Positions 26,911-36,490 of a stretch of 64,000 bases of DNA are shown piece after piece. The DNA comes from Streptomyces triticisoli (GTDB taxonomy: Bacteria; Actinomycetota; Actinomycetes; Streptomycetales; Streptomycetaceae), in NCBI RefSeq assembly GCF_003270085.1, contig NZ_QFDQ01000068.1:20003-84002 (forward strand), given 5' to 3'. Each line of letters begins with the position of its first letter. Position 1 is the first letter of the stretch. Both the position numbers and the translations under genes were made by a program. The notes under the pieces were generated by a model that ran no database searches, was not told where the DNA came from, and worked only from the letters and a program-made list of their open reading frames with translations.

Positions 26911-27053
26911 GTGCGGGGAGACAATCGAATGCAGGCCGTGAGCTGGAGATCGGCCGCGCCCTGCGCGCCTGACCACGGCCGCACGCGCCCGTGACATGCC
27001 CTCGGATGGCCCATCCGGCAGCCAGAAAGCTGTCTGATTATAACGTGCAGAAT

Positions 27054-28112
27054 GTGAAGAAATGCCACATCGTCCTTCTCCTGAGCGCGGTAGGGCTCGT
27101 CGCCTCCTGCACCGCTGCCGCAACGCCCGACTCGGCGCAGCGTACGTACCTCGTGCACCCGGGGGAATCAATCCAGAAGGCAGTGGACTCTGCCAAGGCG
27201 GGCGACACCGTGAAGGTGCTGCCCGGTACCTACCACGAGAGCGTCAAGGTGACGACGCCCGGCCTGACCCTGCGTGGCACGGGCACCGCCACCGTCATCA
27301 AGCCGGCGGCGAAGGCCGCGAACGACTGCGGCAAGCGAGGCAACGGCATCTGCGTATTGGGCACCAAGACCAAGCGGCTCAAGGGTGTCACCATCTCCGA
27401 CCTGAAGGTGACCGGCTTCTCCCACACCGGAGTGATCTCCGTAGCCACCGACGACCTGACCGTGCGGGAGGTGACCGCCGAGAAGAACGCCGTGTGGGGC
27501 CTCGCCGAAGAGCGCTCCGAGCACAGCACGTACCGGGCGAACACCGCCCGGAACAACGGGGACGCGGGCATCTTCCTGGCCAACACCGTCACAGCCGAAC
27601 AGGGTGCCGCCGACGCCAAGGGCACGCTGGTCACCGGCAACCGCCTGGAGGGCAACCGGATCGGCGTCACCGTCCGCCGGCTGCGCAACCTGACCGTCAC
27701 CAGCAACAACGTCACCGGCAACTGCGCGGGCGTCTTCGTCGTCGGCGACGAGAACAAGCCGAGGGCCGGCGCGCTGACCGTGCGCGGCAACCAAGTCGTG
27801 AAGAACAACAAGTACTGCGCCAAAACCAAACGGCTGCCCTTCCTGCAGGGCTCGGGCATCATCCTGACCGGCGTCGAGAAGACCGACGTCACCGGCAACG
27901 AGGTGACCGGGAACTCCGGCACGTCCCCGCTGTCGGGCGGCATCTTGCTCTTCAAGAGCTTCGTCGGAGCAACCAGCGACAACAACCGGGTCAGGGACAA
28001 CTCGCTGCAGGACAACTCCCCCGCCGACCTGGTCAACCAGGAGAGCACCAAGAGCGGCAACACCTTCGCCCACAACTCCTGCCGGGCGTCCAGGCCTGCC
28101 GGGCTGTGCTGA
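27054..28112 (+). CDS. Right-handed beta-helix lipoprotein (NosD-like)
   Basis: 352 residues from GTG 27054. The leader KKCHIVLLLSAVGLVASC ends in a lipobox. Then AVDSAKAGDTVKVLPGTYHE opens a pectate-lyase-like solenoid. Repeats every 22-25 residues are visible as TV..N.VTGN-type rungs: NLTVTSNNVTGNCAGVFVVG, TDVTGNEVTGNSGTSPLSGG. The family includes NosD periplasmic copper-loading proteins and many carbohydrate-binding proteins; no catalytic site can be assigned. The upstream start choice rests on the signal peptide. Confidence 0.85.
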   Translation: MKKCHIVLLLSAVGLVASCTAAATPDSAQRTYLVHPGESIQKAVDSAKAGDTVKVLPGTYHESVKVTTPGLTLRGTGTATVIKPAAKAANDCGKRGNGICVLGTKTKRLKGVTISDLKVTGFSHTGVISVATDDLTVREVTAEKNAVWGLAEERSEHSTYRANTARNNGDAGIFLANTVTAEQGAADAKGTLVTGNRLEGNRIGVTVRRLRNLTVTSNNVTGNCAGVFVVGDENKPRAGALTVRGNQVVKNNKYCAKTKRLPFLQGSGIILTGVEKTDVTGNEVTGNSGTSPLSGGILLFKSFVGATSDNNRVRDNSLQDNSPADLVNQESTKSGNTFAHNSCRASRPAGLC

Positions 28113-28523
28113 GGCCGTAACCCGTAGGCCATGTCGTCATATTCCCGTCGCCCGCCCGAAGGACGGGCCCCGCGACATCTGGTGCGTGCGATCGCAAGGA
28201 GCGGGAGCGCTCCCGACGGAGGTCCCCTGCTCGAAGCAGCTTGGGGAAGTGCGTGCCCGGCGCCGCGGGGCGGGTCGGAATTTGACGACGCTGCCTCCAG
28301 AGCGATGGGGACCGCCCCTTCGTAGGTGTCGAAGTACTCGATGACGACCCCAGTGATCGCCTCAGTCCGTTGCTGCTTCTGCGGGTCAAGCGGCCAAAGC
28401 AGGCCAGCGCCTTGTTCTCGGGCAGCGCCGCGTACACAGCGGCCGTGCGGATGCCCAAGCGCTCCAGCTCAGCGGCCTACGGGCTCCCCACAGCCTCCAC
28501 ACTGACGATGCCGGCGCCCAAGG
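28113..28523. other. No supported gene
   Basis: A minus-strand stretch reads GIRTAAVYAALPENKALACF and then, in another frame, TEAITGVVIEYFDTYEGAVP. It looks like a decayed protein gene, but I cannot name it. Nothing else seen. Confidence 0.35.
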
Positions 28524-28805
28524 TTGTCCCGCTGCTGTCGACGGCGAGAGGGCTGGCATCCGCCGGCATCAGTGCGGCTCAGCATCCGACCTGCCGACCT
28601 GGAGTCGCTGGCCTGGAGCTGCGACTTCTGTGGTGAACGGATCACGTTGAGCCCAGGTGGAGACGCCCTCGTCCTGGACTCGCGGAGCAACGACGGTGCA
28701 GGAAGCCACACCCTCATCTCCCACCGGCACTGCCTGGCCGAGCGAATCCGCCCAGAGAACACCGGAGAGCGGGCGCGAGCATTGAAGATCGGGAAGATGT
28801 ACTGA
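28524..28805 (+). CDS. Small protein with CxxC zinc-ribbon-like motif
   Basis: The frame reads ESLAWSCDFCGERITLSPGG, then HTLISHRHCLAERIRP. The CxxC plus HxxHC pattern could bind one zinc ion. The N-terminal 30 residues are low-quality and the true start is uncertain; the domain may be a fragment. Not assigned to a family. Confidence 0.35.
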   Translation: MSRCCRRREGWHPPASVRLSIRPADLESLAWSCDFCGERITLSPGGDALVLDSRSNDGAGSHTLISHRHCLAERIRPENTGERARALKIGKMY

Positions 28806-28884
28806 GGATCGTCAGGGCCGTGCCTACCGGCGTGGCTGAGCTCGACAGCTCATTCGGCGGGAACCGACCGATGGTTCAGAGAAG

Positions 28885-29137
28885 CGGTGATCTTCCACAA
28901 CGCGCTGGACATCGCGGAGATCGTGCGCGGCTCCAGGAGGAGGGCCACATCATCGACCCAGAGGACCTGGCACACATCTCGCCGTACCTGATCGAGCACA
29001 TCCGCCGCTTCGGCGAGTACTCCACCCACGAACTCGGCCTTGAGCCCGAGGCGTACGACCCGCACCTCGATGTCGACTTCAGCTCGCTCCGCGGCGACGA
29101 TCCGCCCGAGGCCGACGGCTACGGCCAGGCAGCATGA
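28885..29137 (+). pseudogene. Tn3-family transposase, C-terminal fragment
   Basis: VIFHNALDIAEIV then, after a frameshift, EDLAHISPYLIEHIRRFGEY and STHELGLEPEAYDPHLDVDF are the final 80 residues of Streptomyces-type Tn3 TnpA. The catalytic core is absent. A very similar second copy lies at 38960-39210. Confidence 0.75.
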
Positions 29138-29334
29138 CCCCTCGCCCACGGTCTCGGTCAGCCGCTGTTCGTCACCGACTTCGCCGCACCGCACGTACAG
29201 GTGCCCGCCGAGCTCCCCGCCTCCCGGGAGCAACTGGAGGGACGGATGCTCGGTGCCCTGGAGGAGTTCGACGCCCACATACCCTGTCCGGAAGGTCATG
29301 AGCAAAGCCAGATGCCGGTGCCACAAGCGATGGG

Positions 29335-30288
29335 ATGTCATACATGGATGGTGTCGAGATCGACGAGGGCTTGGTGCGCTCCTTGCTGCAGGAGCAGCAT
29401 CCGGACCTTGCAGGGCTGGCCATCCGCGAAGTAGCGGGCGGATGGGACAACCAACAGTGGCGCCTCGGGGACGAGTTGGCCGTGCGCATGCCGCGTACGG
29501 AACGTGCCCCGGATCTCCTGCGCAAGGAGCGCCGGTGGCTGCCCGTCCTGGCCCCGCGCCTGCCGCTCCCGGTTCCGACCCCTGTACGGATCGGTGAACC
29601 GTCCGCGCGTTTCCCGAAGCCCTGGACCATCATGACGTGGGTTCCCGGCGAGCCACTCGACTCCACCTCGATCAGCCGCGGCGACCACGCGGCCGACACT
29701 CTGGCGGGCTTCCTCAGGGCGCTCCATGTGGAGGCGCCCGCCGAGGCGCCGACCAGTTCGGACCGCGGCGCTCACCCCAAGAACTGCACGGACGGCTTCG
29801 ACCACTTCTTTCAAGCCGTCGCCCTCGGCGGCATTGCCGACGAGGTCCGGGCCGTCTGGGACGATGCCGTTGCGGCCCCCGAGTGGGAGGGCCCACCGGC
29901 ATGGCTGCACGGTGACCTCCATCCCGCGAATGTCGTCGTCTCGGACGGCACGCTCTCGGGCGTGATCGATTTCGGTGACATGTTCGCCGGCGATCCGGCG
30001 TGGGACCTCGCGGCCGCGTGGCTGCTCCTTCCCGCGGGTACGGCCTCACGGTTCTTCGACGCGTACGCGCATGCGGACGGGGCGACGATCCGACGCGCCC
30101 GAGGGCTGGCTGCTCTGAAAAGCCTTTTCCTCGTCCTCATGGGCCAGAACGGGGAGCGGGGCCTTCCTGGCGGCAAGCCGACTTGGGGACCCGCGGGCCG
30201 GGCGGCGCTCGATCGTGTTCTGACATTCAGCTTGGGCCGGCCCTCTCCCTGCGAAGGTGCCGCACCCACGCACAGGCGCTACCCGTAG
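29335..30288 (+). CDS. Aminoglycoside-phosphotransferase-family kinase
   Basis: 317 residues. The kinase core WLHGDLHPANVVVSDGTLSG then VIDFGDMFAGDPAWDLAAAW gives the catalytic Asp (HGDLHPAN) and the metal-binding DFG-like segment. The N-terminal lobe has GGWDNQQWRLGDELAVRMPR with the ATP-contacting strand. These enzymes phosphorylate small molecules, sometimes antibiotics. The substrate is not predictable and resistance should not be assumed. ATG 29344 is an alternative start; no clear ribosome site. It stands between Tn3 fragments. Confidence 0.88.
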   Translation: MSYMDGVEIDEGLVRSLLQEQHPDLAGLAIREVAGGWDNQQWRLGDELAVRMPRTERAPDLLRKERRWLPVLAPRLPLPVPTPVRIGEPSARFPKPWTIMTWVPGEPLDSTSISRGDHAADTLAGFLRALHVEAPAEAPTSSDRGAHPKNCTDGFDHFFQAVALGGIADEVRAVWDDAVAAPEWEGPPAWLHGDLHPANVVVSDGTLSGVIDFGDMFAGDPAWDLAAAWLLLPAGTASRFFDAYAHADGATIRRARGLAALKSLFLVLMGQNGERGLPGGKPTWGPAGRAALDRVLTFSLGRPSPCEGAAPTHRRYP

Positions 30289-30759
30289 GTTTTCTGCCGC
30301 TGACTGATGAGATGCCATCCGGCGCCGTCCTGTCGGCAAACGTTGTCTGAAGCCAGACGGGAGACGTGCGAGAACAGGCGGGAGCGCCCGGGGACTTCGG
30401 CAGGCACTACTTGCGGCACGTTCAAGCCCGTTGGCTGATGCGGGTCGGCCCCGGTCCCTGGGGTGTGGCACCGGGGCCCTCACGTACGTCATCGGCGGCC
30501 GGTCGCTGCAGAGGACAGTGCGGAGCGCCTGCTGTGCCCGTGGAGCGGCTCATGGGCCCGGAGAGCGGTCGGGGCGCAGCCGAGAGCGAGCAGCGGCCGC
30601 AGGGAGTCGTACAGCGGCCTGCTCGCCGGCCATTGGGCCCGCGTGGCGTTGGGAGCGGGTAGCGGCCAACGCGTCGGCGGCACCCCGTCCTGGTCGCTTG
30701 ATCAGATGGGCAGGGTCGCAGCCAGCGGTGCACCGATCCGGATGTCGAGGTAGGCCACG
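30289..30759. other. No supported gene
   Basis: Open frames on both strands without motifs. The 3' half may belong to the decayed recombinase that becomes readable at 30760. Confidence 0.4.
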
Positions 30760-31181
30760 AGATCACCTCCGTCGACAGCACCCCTACGCGCGTCGATGTC
30801 ACCGTCGTCGGCGAACTGCGCAGGCGCGAGATCGGCTTCACCTCGCCGCACGAGCGGCTCGACACCACCACCCCCGGCGGGCGGCTGGTGTTCCACGTAT
30901 TCGCCGCTCTGGCGGAGTTCATCCGGGAGCTGATCGTCTCCGGCACCCGCGAGGGCCTGGCCGCCACCCGCGCCCGGGGCAAGGTCGGCGGTCGGCCCGG
31001 CGTCGTCAACGCGGACATCATCCGCGCCGCCCGGGACATGCTGCCCGACCCCGAGCACTCGATCACCTCGATCGCCCGCCTGCTCGGCGTCAGCCCGGGG
31101 ACGTTGTACAACCACATCCCCGACTTGCAGGAGCTCCGGGCCGACCGTGTCCCGGCCCAGCTCGAAGGCGGAATCCGATGA
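30760..31181 (+). pseudogene. Tn3-type resolvase (serine recombinase), C-terminal two thirds
   Basis: ELRRREIGFTSPHERLDTTT, then GGRLVFHVFAALAEFIRELI and the hinge TREGLAATRARGKVGGRP, then a helix-turn-helix HSITSIARLLGVSPGTLYNH. The catalytic Ser near the N-terminus is absent. It is probably from the same element as the TnpA fragment at 28885; a shorter relative is at 44250. Confidence 0.8.
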
Positions 31182-31321
31182 TCCCCGGCCCGCACCGCAC
31201 CAAGGGCGGTTCGTTCACAAGGACTTGTGCAGTCTCGACGAGGGCGGCCATGGTCAGCACCGGGTCGAGCACATGTCTGATCTCGGTGGCCCGGGCCGGC
31301 GGCAGCTTCTAGGATCTGCGC

Positions 31322-32059
31322 ATGGCAACAAGACTCGTGCAGATCAATATGAAGGCCCAGGACGACTCCCTGCTCGGTCGGTTCTGGGCGGAGGCGCTCG
31401 GTTGGGGTGTCGACAGCGAGGCACCCGGTGTGACCAACCTCGAACCCGTGGGCTTCGCCTACCCCGACCCCGTGGCCGTCTGCGTCGACATCGTCGCCCG
31501 CCCGGAACCCAAAACGGTGAAGAACCGGGTGCACCTTGATCTGGCCACCACCTCGACCGCCCATCAGGTGGAGTTGGTCGCGCGCCTGAAGGACCTCGGC
31601 GCGACGCTCGCCGACGTGGGTCAGGGTGACGTCCCCTGGACGGTCATGGCCGACCCGGAGGGCAACGAGTTCTGTGTCCTGGAGCCCCGTCCGATCTACC
31701 GGGACACCGGGCCGATCGCCGCGGTGGTGGTCGACTGCACCGACCCACGAGGGATGGCCCGGTTCTGGGGCGGGGCGATGGACTGGACGCTGCACGAGGT
31801 CACCGACGACCATGCGACCATGCGCTCCGCCAAGGGCGTCGGCCCCTACCTGGAGTTCCTCCGCACCCCCGACACCAAGAGCGTGTGGAACCGTGTCCAC
31901 CTCGACGTCTGCCCCTACCCCGGTGACGACCTGGCAGCAGAAGAAGCCCGGCTGCGCGCCCTGGGTGCCACCGACCCTGGTATCGACCAGTCCGCAATCT
32001 CCTGGACGGTTCTGGCCGACCCGGAAGGCAACGAGTTCTGCCTCCTCACCCCTCGCTGA
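31322..32059 (+). CDS. Two-domain VOC (glyoxalase-like) protein
   Basis: 245 residues, two tandem VOC modules. Module 1 holds FWAEALGWGV, NRVHLDLA and DPEGNEFCVLEP; module 2 holds FWGGAMDWTL, NRVHLDVCPYPGDD and DPEGNEFCLLTP. The His of RVHLD and the Glu of GNEFC are the usual metal ligands. Such proteins are dioxygenases, isomerases or drug-binding proteins; the function is undecided. Single gene. Confidence 0.88.
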   Translation: MATRLVQINMKAQDDSLLGRFWAEALGWGVDSEAPGVTNLEPVGFAYPDPVAVCVDIVARPEPKTVKNRVHLDLATTSTAHQVELVARLKDLGATLADVGQGDVPWTVMADPEGNEFCVLEPRPIYRDTGPIAAVVVDCTDPRGMARFWGGAMDWTLHEVTDDHATMRSAKGVGPYLEFLRTPDTKSVWNRVHLDVCPYPGDDLAAEEARLRALGATDPGIDQSAISWTVLADPEGNEFCLLTPR

Positions 32060-32112
32060 CCTCGAGCAACGGCTCCGGCCGTTTGCGGGGCAGCGGCGAA
32101 GGCCGCGTGGCG

Positions 32113-32200
32113 TCAGCGCATGCCGCCGGAGACGGGGATGGTGTCCCCGGTGATCCAGCGCGTGTCATTGGATGCCAGGAAGGCCGCCCTGGACAGTCCG
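32113..32200 (-). pseudogene. Short-chain dehydrogenase, last 25 residues
   Basis: SRAAFLASNDTRWITGDTIP then VSGGMR and a stop match the typical C-terminus of SDR enzymes (A.FLASD.A.WITG..I.VDGG). Nothing of the NAD-binding or catalytic part remains. Confidence 0.6.
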
Positions 32201-32274
32201 CCCCGCCCCTGGAAGTGGCTGTCCATCGAGCAGGTATCGAGTAGGTGTGGGGTGACTCCCGATCAGGGGGTGGC

Positions 32275-32515
32275 CGTTTTCAACGAGCGTCATCAATGCC
32301 CGCCGCCTCACCGGCGCGAGCGCCCCACCCGGCGCGCTGCGCAGGCGGTGGATGCGTGAACCTCCAGCTCCCGCTCGAGGCACTCGGCCTCCGGGAGAAT
32401 GCCGCACCGGCCCCGGTCGGCGACCTGCAAGGACAGATCGCCGAACCGCAGGGGCGGCCGCGGGAGGAGGACCCGCCTCGCACACCTGGCGATCACCCGG
32501 AAGACCGTCACCGCC
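32275..32515 (+). mobile_element. Remnant of the passenger-carrying IS5-type element
   Basis: Plus-strand reading gives NARRLTGASAPPGAL (transposase C-terminus). It then gives a passenger start matching the one at 49335: LPLEALGLRENAA and, after frameshifts, THLAHLAITRKTVTAL and a stop. The DNA is about 80% like 49170-49400 reversed, including CCACCCGGCGCG and GCGCAGGCGGTG blocks. It is a decayed internal piece of the element at 48855-50284. Confidence 0.65.
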
Positions 32516-32633
32516 CTCTGAGCATTGCTCGCCTGCCCCCGCGCCGGCCGCCCAAGCCCCCTGCGCGGGCAGCGTCACGGATCCGGGCTGCTGTCGGCGA
32601 CTCGGACGGTCGGCTCAGTGGGTTGACCTTGCC

Positions 32634-32850
32634 TCATCGGGCTGTGCGGTGCTGGTGGCGCGGGGACTCGCGCAGTGCGAGGCGCAGGATGCAGCGCGTC
32701 ACGACGAGGCCGGCGATCCGCGCACAGAACGCGCCGGCACGCTCGCGGGCATCCACACCGCCGAGCCTGGCGGCGATCTTGTCGATCATCTCCCGTTCCA
32801 TCATCTCCTTCACCAGGCCGGCGACGGCCTGATCCTGGGGGCGCCGGACC
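32634..32850 (-). pseudogene. TetR-family regulator, C-terminal remnant
   Basis: VAGLVKEMMEREMIDKIAAR then GAFCARIAGLVVTRCILRLA resembles the last two helices of TetR ligand domains in actinobacteria. The DNA-binding domain is not found upstream, where the frame becomes Pro/Ala/Arg-rich. Confidence 0.5.
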
Positions 32851-33111
32851 CGCAGGGTGCCGCAGCCGGCCGCGCAGCAGCCGGCGCGGATGCCACCAGG
32901 CACGAGGGGCCGGCACGGGCAGCGGTCCGGGAACGCGGCGGTGAGGGTTGCGGACGGGGCCGGCCGCGGCGGTTGCCGCCGGCCGGACGAGTACTGCTGC
33001 CGGGCCGGCACCTGCCGCACGAATCTCACCGTGCGGCAGTCGGCCGGCCCCGCTGTTCGGCGTCCCGCCCGCCACGGCGTGCCGGGTGATCACAGCCTTC
33101 CGCAGCACCCC

Positions 33112-34632
33112 TCAGGCGTCACAGGTCACGTCCTCGGCCGGCAGGCGGCCGGTCGCGAAGTACCTGTTGACGCTCGCATCGACGCAGGCACTGCCGAACA
33201 CGCCGTACACCGCGTGCTGGTCCGTGCCCCGCAGGGTGACCAGGCGGGAGCTGGGCCAGTTCCGGCGCTGTGCGACGGCGCCCGGGTAGATGGTGCGCGG
33301 GTCACCGGTGGCGTTGACGAGCAGCGCCGGGAAGTCGCCCCGGATGGCCGTCGGGGCCTCGCGCGGCGGGGCCCAGAAGGCGCAGGGGCCGATGTTCCGC
33401 GTGACGGGAGCGAAGAGCGGGTCCTGTGCCCGGGAGCGCTGGATGTCGCGCCAGTACACCTCCGGGTCGCGCGGCGCGGCCACGTCGCCGCACAGGATCG
33501 CCGACTGCACGCTGCCGTAGGCGGAATCGGAGCCCGTGAGCACGAACTTCAGCGTATCGGCGAAGCCCGGACCGGGCCGGACACGCTGCCCCTGGGCGGC
33601 ACGGCTCATGTCCCGCACGGCCCGCGCCAGGGCGCCGTGGGCATCGTCGTTGTCCTGGGAGAGACCGCTGAAGACGATCGTCGGAACGGTGTGATCGTCC
33701 AGCCGGTAGGAGCCCACCTTCAGTGGCGCGCGCGTCGCGGCGGCCTGGATGCGGTTCACCGACGCCAGTACGGCGTCACGGGTGCGGCCCAGACCGTACG
33801 TGGTGTTCCGGGCGGCGGTCCACGACGCCCAGTTGGCCAGCGCGTGCCGGTTGGCCGCCTCGGCGCCCCGCAGCAGGCGGGGTGAGTACCGGCCGGGGTC
33901 GACCACCCCGTCCAGGACCATGCGGTCGACACGGCCGGGGAACATCGTGGCGTACACCGCGCCGAGGTAACTGCCGTAGGAGTAGCCGAGGTAGGAGATC
34001 CTGCGCTCGCCCAGCGCGGCACGGATGATGTCCATGTCGCGGGCGGTGTTGCGCGTGGTGACGTACGGCAGTACCGGGCCCTCGGACGTCCGGCAGCGCT
34101 GCGCGAGGTCACGGGCGAACGCCGTCGTGCGGTCGAACCCGGCACGGCCGGCACCCGCACCCTGGATCGAGGTGCCCGTCGGCCAGTGGCAGTCCAGCGG
34201 GGTGCTGCGGCCCACGAAGCGGGGGTCCACCCCCACGACGTCGTACCGTGCGCCGACGTCCTTCAGCGCCTGGCGTACCCACGGCGCGTCGCCGAGCGTC
34301 TGGCCGCCGGGGCCGCCGCCGTTGAGCAGCAGCGGGCCGACGCGGTGAGGGGTGTCGGTGGCCCGGATCCTGGAGATCGCGACGGTGATGGTCCGCCCGC
34401 CGGGGTCGTCGTGGTTCAGGGGGACGGTGACGTCGGCGCACTCGGCGCCGGCCTGGTGGAGTTCCTTGCCCGTGTCGTCGTCCGGGCCCTGGACACAGCT
34501 CTTCCAGGCGAGGTGCTGGTGGTGGAAGCGGGTCAGAGGGCCGCCGGCGCCCGTGGCCGCGGTGGCGGCGGGCGCGGACAGCAGGGGGACGGCCAGGGCG
34601 AGGGCCGCGCAGAGCGCGGTGCGGCGGTTCAT
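33112..34632 (-). CDS. Secreted S33 tripeptidyl aminopeptidase-like hydrolase
   Basis: 506 residues from ATG 34632, with signal peptide LCAALALAVPLLSAPAATA. Alpha/beta-hydrolase features: oxyanion region LLLNGGGPGGQTLG, nucleophile elbow SYLGYSYGSYLGAVYA (Ser near residue 216), acid in NATGDPRTIYPG, and base His in GTDQHAVYG. Conserved Cys residues fit the Streptomyces TAP/SlpD group that clips peptides outside the cell. Its ATG overlaps the stop of the upstream serine hydrolase (ATGA), so both are one operon. Confidence 0.92.
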   Translation of the reverse strand: MNRRTALCAALALAVPLLSAPAATAATGAGGPLTRFHHQHLAWKSCVQGPDDDTGKELHQAGAECADVTVPLNHDDPGGRTITVAISRIRATDTPHRVGPLLLNGGGPGGQTLGDAPWVRQALKDVGARYDVVGVDPRFVGRSTPLDCHWPTGTSIQGAGAGRAGFDRTTAFARDLAQRCRTSEGPVLPYVTTRNTARDMDIIRAALGERRISYLGYSYGSYLGAVYATMFPGRVDRMVLDGVVDPGRYSPRLLRGAEAANRHALANWASWTAARNTTYGLGRTRDAVLASVNRIQAAATRAPLKVGSYRLDDHTVPTIVFSGLSQDNDDAHGALARAVRDMSRAAQGQRVRPGPGFADTLKFVLTGSDSAYGSVQSAILCGDVAAPRDPEVYWRDIQRSRAQDPLFAPVTRNIGPCAFWAPPREAPTAIRGDFPALLVNATGDPRTIYPGAVAQRRNWPSSRLVTLRGTDQHAVYGVFGSACVDASVNRYFATGRLPAEDVTCDA

Positions 34633-35831
34633 GAAGATGTCCTTCTGGAAGGGCGGTCCTCGCAGAACGCGGTCTGCACGACGTCGAGGAAGTTCTGTTC
34701 GGCCTGGAGCGTGGAGGGCACTTGGTTGAGCGCGACGGACACGCTGCGCCCGTCCGGACCGACGGCGGTGAAGGCGCGATGGCCGCCCGGTACGGTCCCC
34801 GCGTGCCCCCACCACGCGCCGCCGCAGCGCAGCGGGGTCGAGATCAGGCCGAGGCCGTAGCGGGCCCCTGGCCAGATCCGGTCGGGATCGGCGGCCACGG
34901 TCTGCCGCATCGCCGCCAGTTGGGCCGGGGGCAGCAGGCGGCCGGAGAGCAGGGCATGGGCGAAGCGCGCGAGATCGGCCGGTGTGGAGACGAGCGCGCC
35001 TCCGACGCCGCCGAAGGTCATGTTCCAGGCGGTGCCGTCGACACGGCGGCCGTCCTGGTCGGCGAAGTAGCTGCGGGAGTGCTTCCCGCGGAGGCGGATG
35101 TCGTCGCCCGGCCAGTACGTGTCGCGCAGCCCGAGCGGGCGCAGGATGCGGCGGGTGATCTCCGCCTCGGGGGCGTTGCCGGTGACCTCACGGATGAGCA
35201 GGCCCGCGATCAGGTAGTTCGTGGTGGCGTAGTGCCAGGAGGACTGCGGACGGGGGAGTTCCAGGGCGCGGGCGACGAGTTCGCGCGGCTCGAAGTGGCG
35301 TCGCCGCATCCGTTCCGGGTGGTCCCATTCGGGTGCGTCGAGATGGTCGGGCAGCCCGCTGGTGTGCTGCAGAAGCTGCCGCACCGTGATCCGGCGGCCG
35401 TCATGACCGTGGGAACGGATCAGGCCGGGCAGGTGGCGGTCCACCGGGGCGTCGAGCGACAGCCGGTGCTCGGCGACGAGTTGGAGCACGACGGTGGCGG
35501 TGAACGTCTTGGTGACGCTGCCGGCGCGGAGGCGGTCGGTCGCGTTCATCGGGCGTTTGGTGCGCAGGTCGGCCGTTCCGGAGGTCTGCGTCCAGCGGGT
35601 GCATGACGGCCCGTCGGGGTGCGCGGGGTCGGTGACCAGGACAGCGGCTCCGACGATGCCGTCGTGCGCGACCAGGGTCCTCACGGCCTGTTGCAGTTGC
35701 CGGTGGTCACCGCAGTGGGCGGCTGCCGGTGGGCGGGGTCGTGGGAACGCCGCCGGAGCGGCGGACAGGACCAGGCCGGCGACCACGGCCGCGACGCCTG
35801 CCCGCCGGACGGTCGGGGGTAAGGAAAGCAT
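34629..35831 (-). CDS. Secreted serine hydrolase (beta-lactamase/DD-peptidase fold)
   Basis: 400 residues with a signal peptide (GVAAVVAGLVLSAAPAAFP). The class C/DD-peptidase motifs are SVTK (Ser105, Lys108), Tyr201 in HYATTNYLIAG, and HAG in GHAGTVPGGHRAF. The family hydrolyses peptidoglycan stem peptides or related amides and esters. The second motif is YAT rather than YxN. It is first gene of a two-gene operon with the S33 peptidase; the 4-nt overlap couples them. Confidence 0.92.
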   Translation of the reverse strand: MLSLPPTVRRAGVAAVVAGLVLSAAPAAFPRPRPPAAAHCGDHRQLQQAVRTLVAHDGIVGAAVLVTDPAHPDGPSCTRWTQTSGTADLRTKRPMNATDRLRAGSVTKTFTATVVLQLVAEHRLSLDAPVDRHLPGLIRSHGHDGRRITVRQLLQHTSGLPDHLDAPEWDHPERMRRRHFEPRELVARALELPRPQSSWHYATTNYLIAGLLIREVTGNAPEAEITRRILRPLGLRDTYWPGDDIRLRGKHSRSYFADQDGRRVDGTAWNMTFGGVGGALVSTPADLARFAHALLSGRLLPPAQLAAMRQTVAADPDRIWPGARYGLGLISTPLRCGGAWWGHAGTVPGGHRAFTAVGPDGRSVSVALNQVPSTLQAEQNFLDVVQTAFCEDRPSRRTSS

Positions 35832-36129
35832 GGTCAGCCATGGTAGGCAGGCCCGGGCGAACGCTCACTGCGGAGGGCAGGTGTCTTGCGAGGGGTGCCG
35901 GCCCCCGGTGGCGGCCTGTGGTCTTCCCCACCTCCCACCTCCCACCTCCCGCCTTCCCGCTGTCGGCGACGCGTGGTGTTCCCGCTCGGCGATCGCGAGG
36001 ACCGAAGCGCCCATGCGGCCGAGAGGCAGGCTTTGAACCTTACGGAACAGACCAACTCCTCAGCCCATATGCCATGAATGGGGCATTGCCCCGCGCCGAG
36101 CTCCGCAACTTCCGTACGGACCTTGGGTG
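35832..36129. other. Upstream region of hydrolase operon
   Basis: No gene supported. A pyrimidine-rich run of CCCACCTCC repeats at about 35925-35950 stands out. The promoter of the minus-strand operon should lie here. Confidence 0.4.
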
Positions 36130-36490
36130 ACCGAAGCTTCTTGTGGCGTCATGAGTCCTGCTGCTGGAGCCCCCGACCCCTACGCCGTCCTGCACGCATG
36201 GCTGTCCGGGACGTACGCCCCGACGGCCAGGAAGTCCGCGGCCGCTCCTGGGACGACGACACCCGGTACCGCTACGGCCTCCTCCTCGCCGGCGTCGACG
36301 CCCCGCCCGGATGGACCCACGACTGGTTCACCTGCATCGGCGACCTCGTCCGGCACTTCAAACCCCTGCACATCCAGGACTGCGCCGCCCGCCTGACGAA
36401 CCTCGACGGCACCCCCACGGCCGACTCCTCCCGCGGCCGCGCCGTCTCCGCCATCCGCTCCTTCTACGCCCACGGAGAAGTGCGCTCGGC
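36130..36490 (+). pseudogene. Tyrosine recombinase, N-terminal (core-binding) remnant
   Basis: PYAVLHAWLSGTYAPTARKS in one frame and then GWTHDWFTCIGDLVRHFKPL and GRAVSAIRSFYAHGEVRSAE in another are the SAM-like core-binding domain of XerC-type integrases. The catalytic domain is missing. The second frame runs directly into an unrelated membrane protein. Confidence 0.45.

Noticed and set aside
29335..30288. Aminoglycoside resistance gene
   Set aside because: Only the general kinase fold is visible; many family members act on other substrates.
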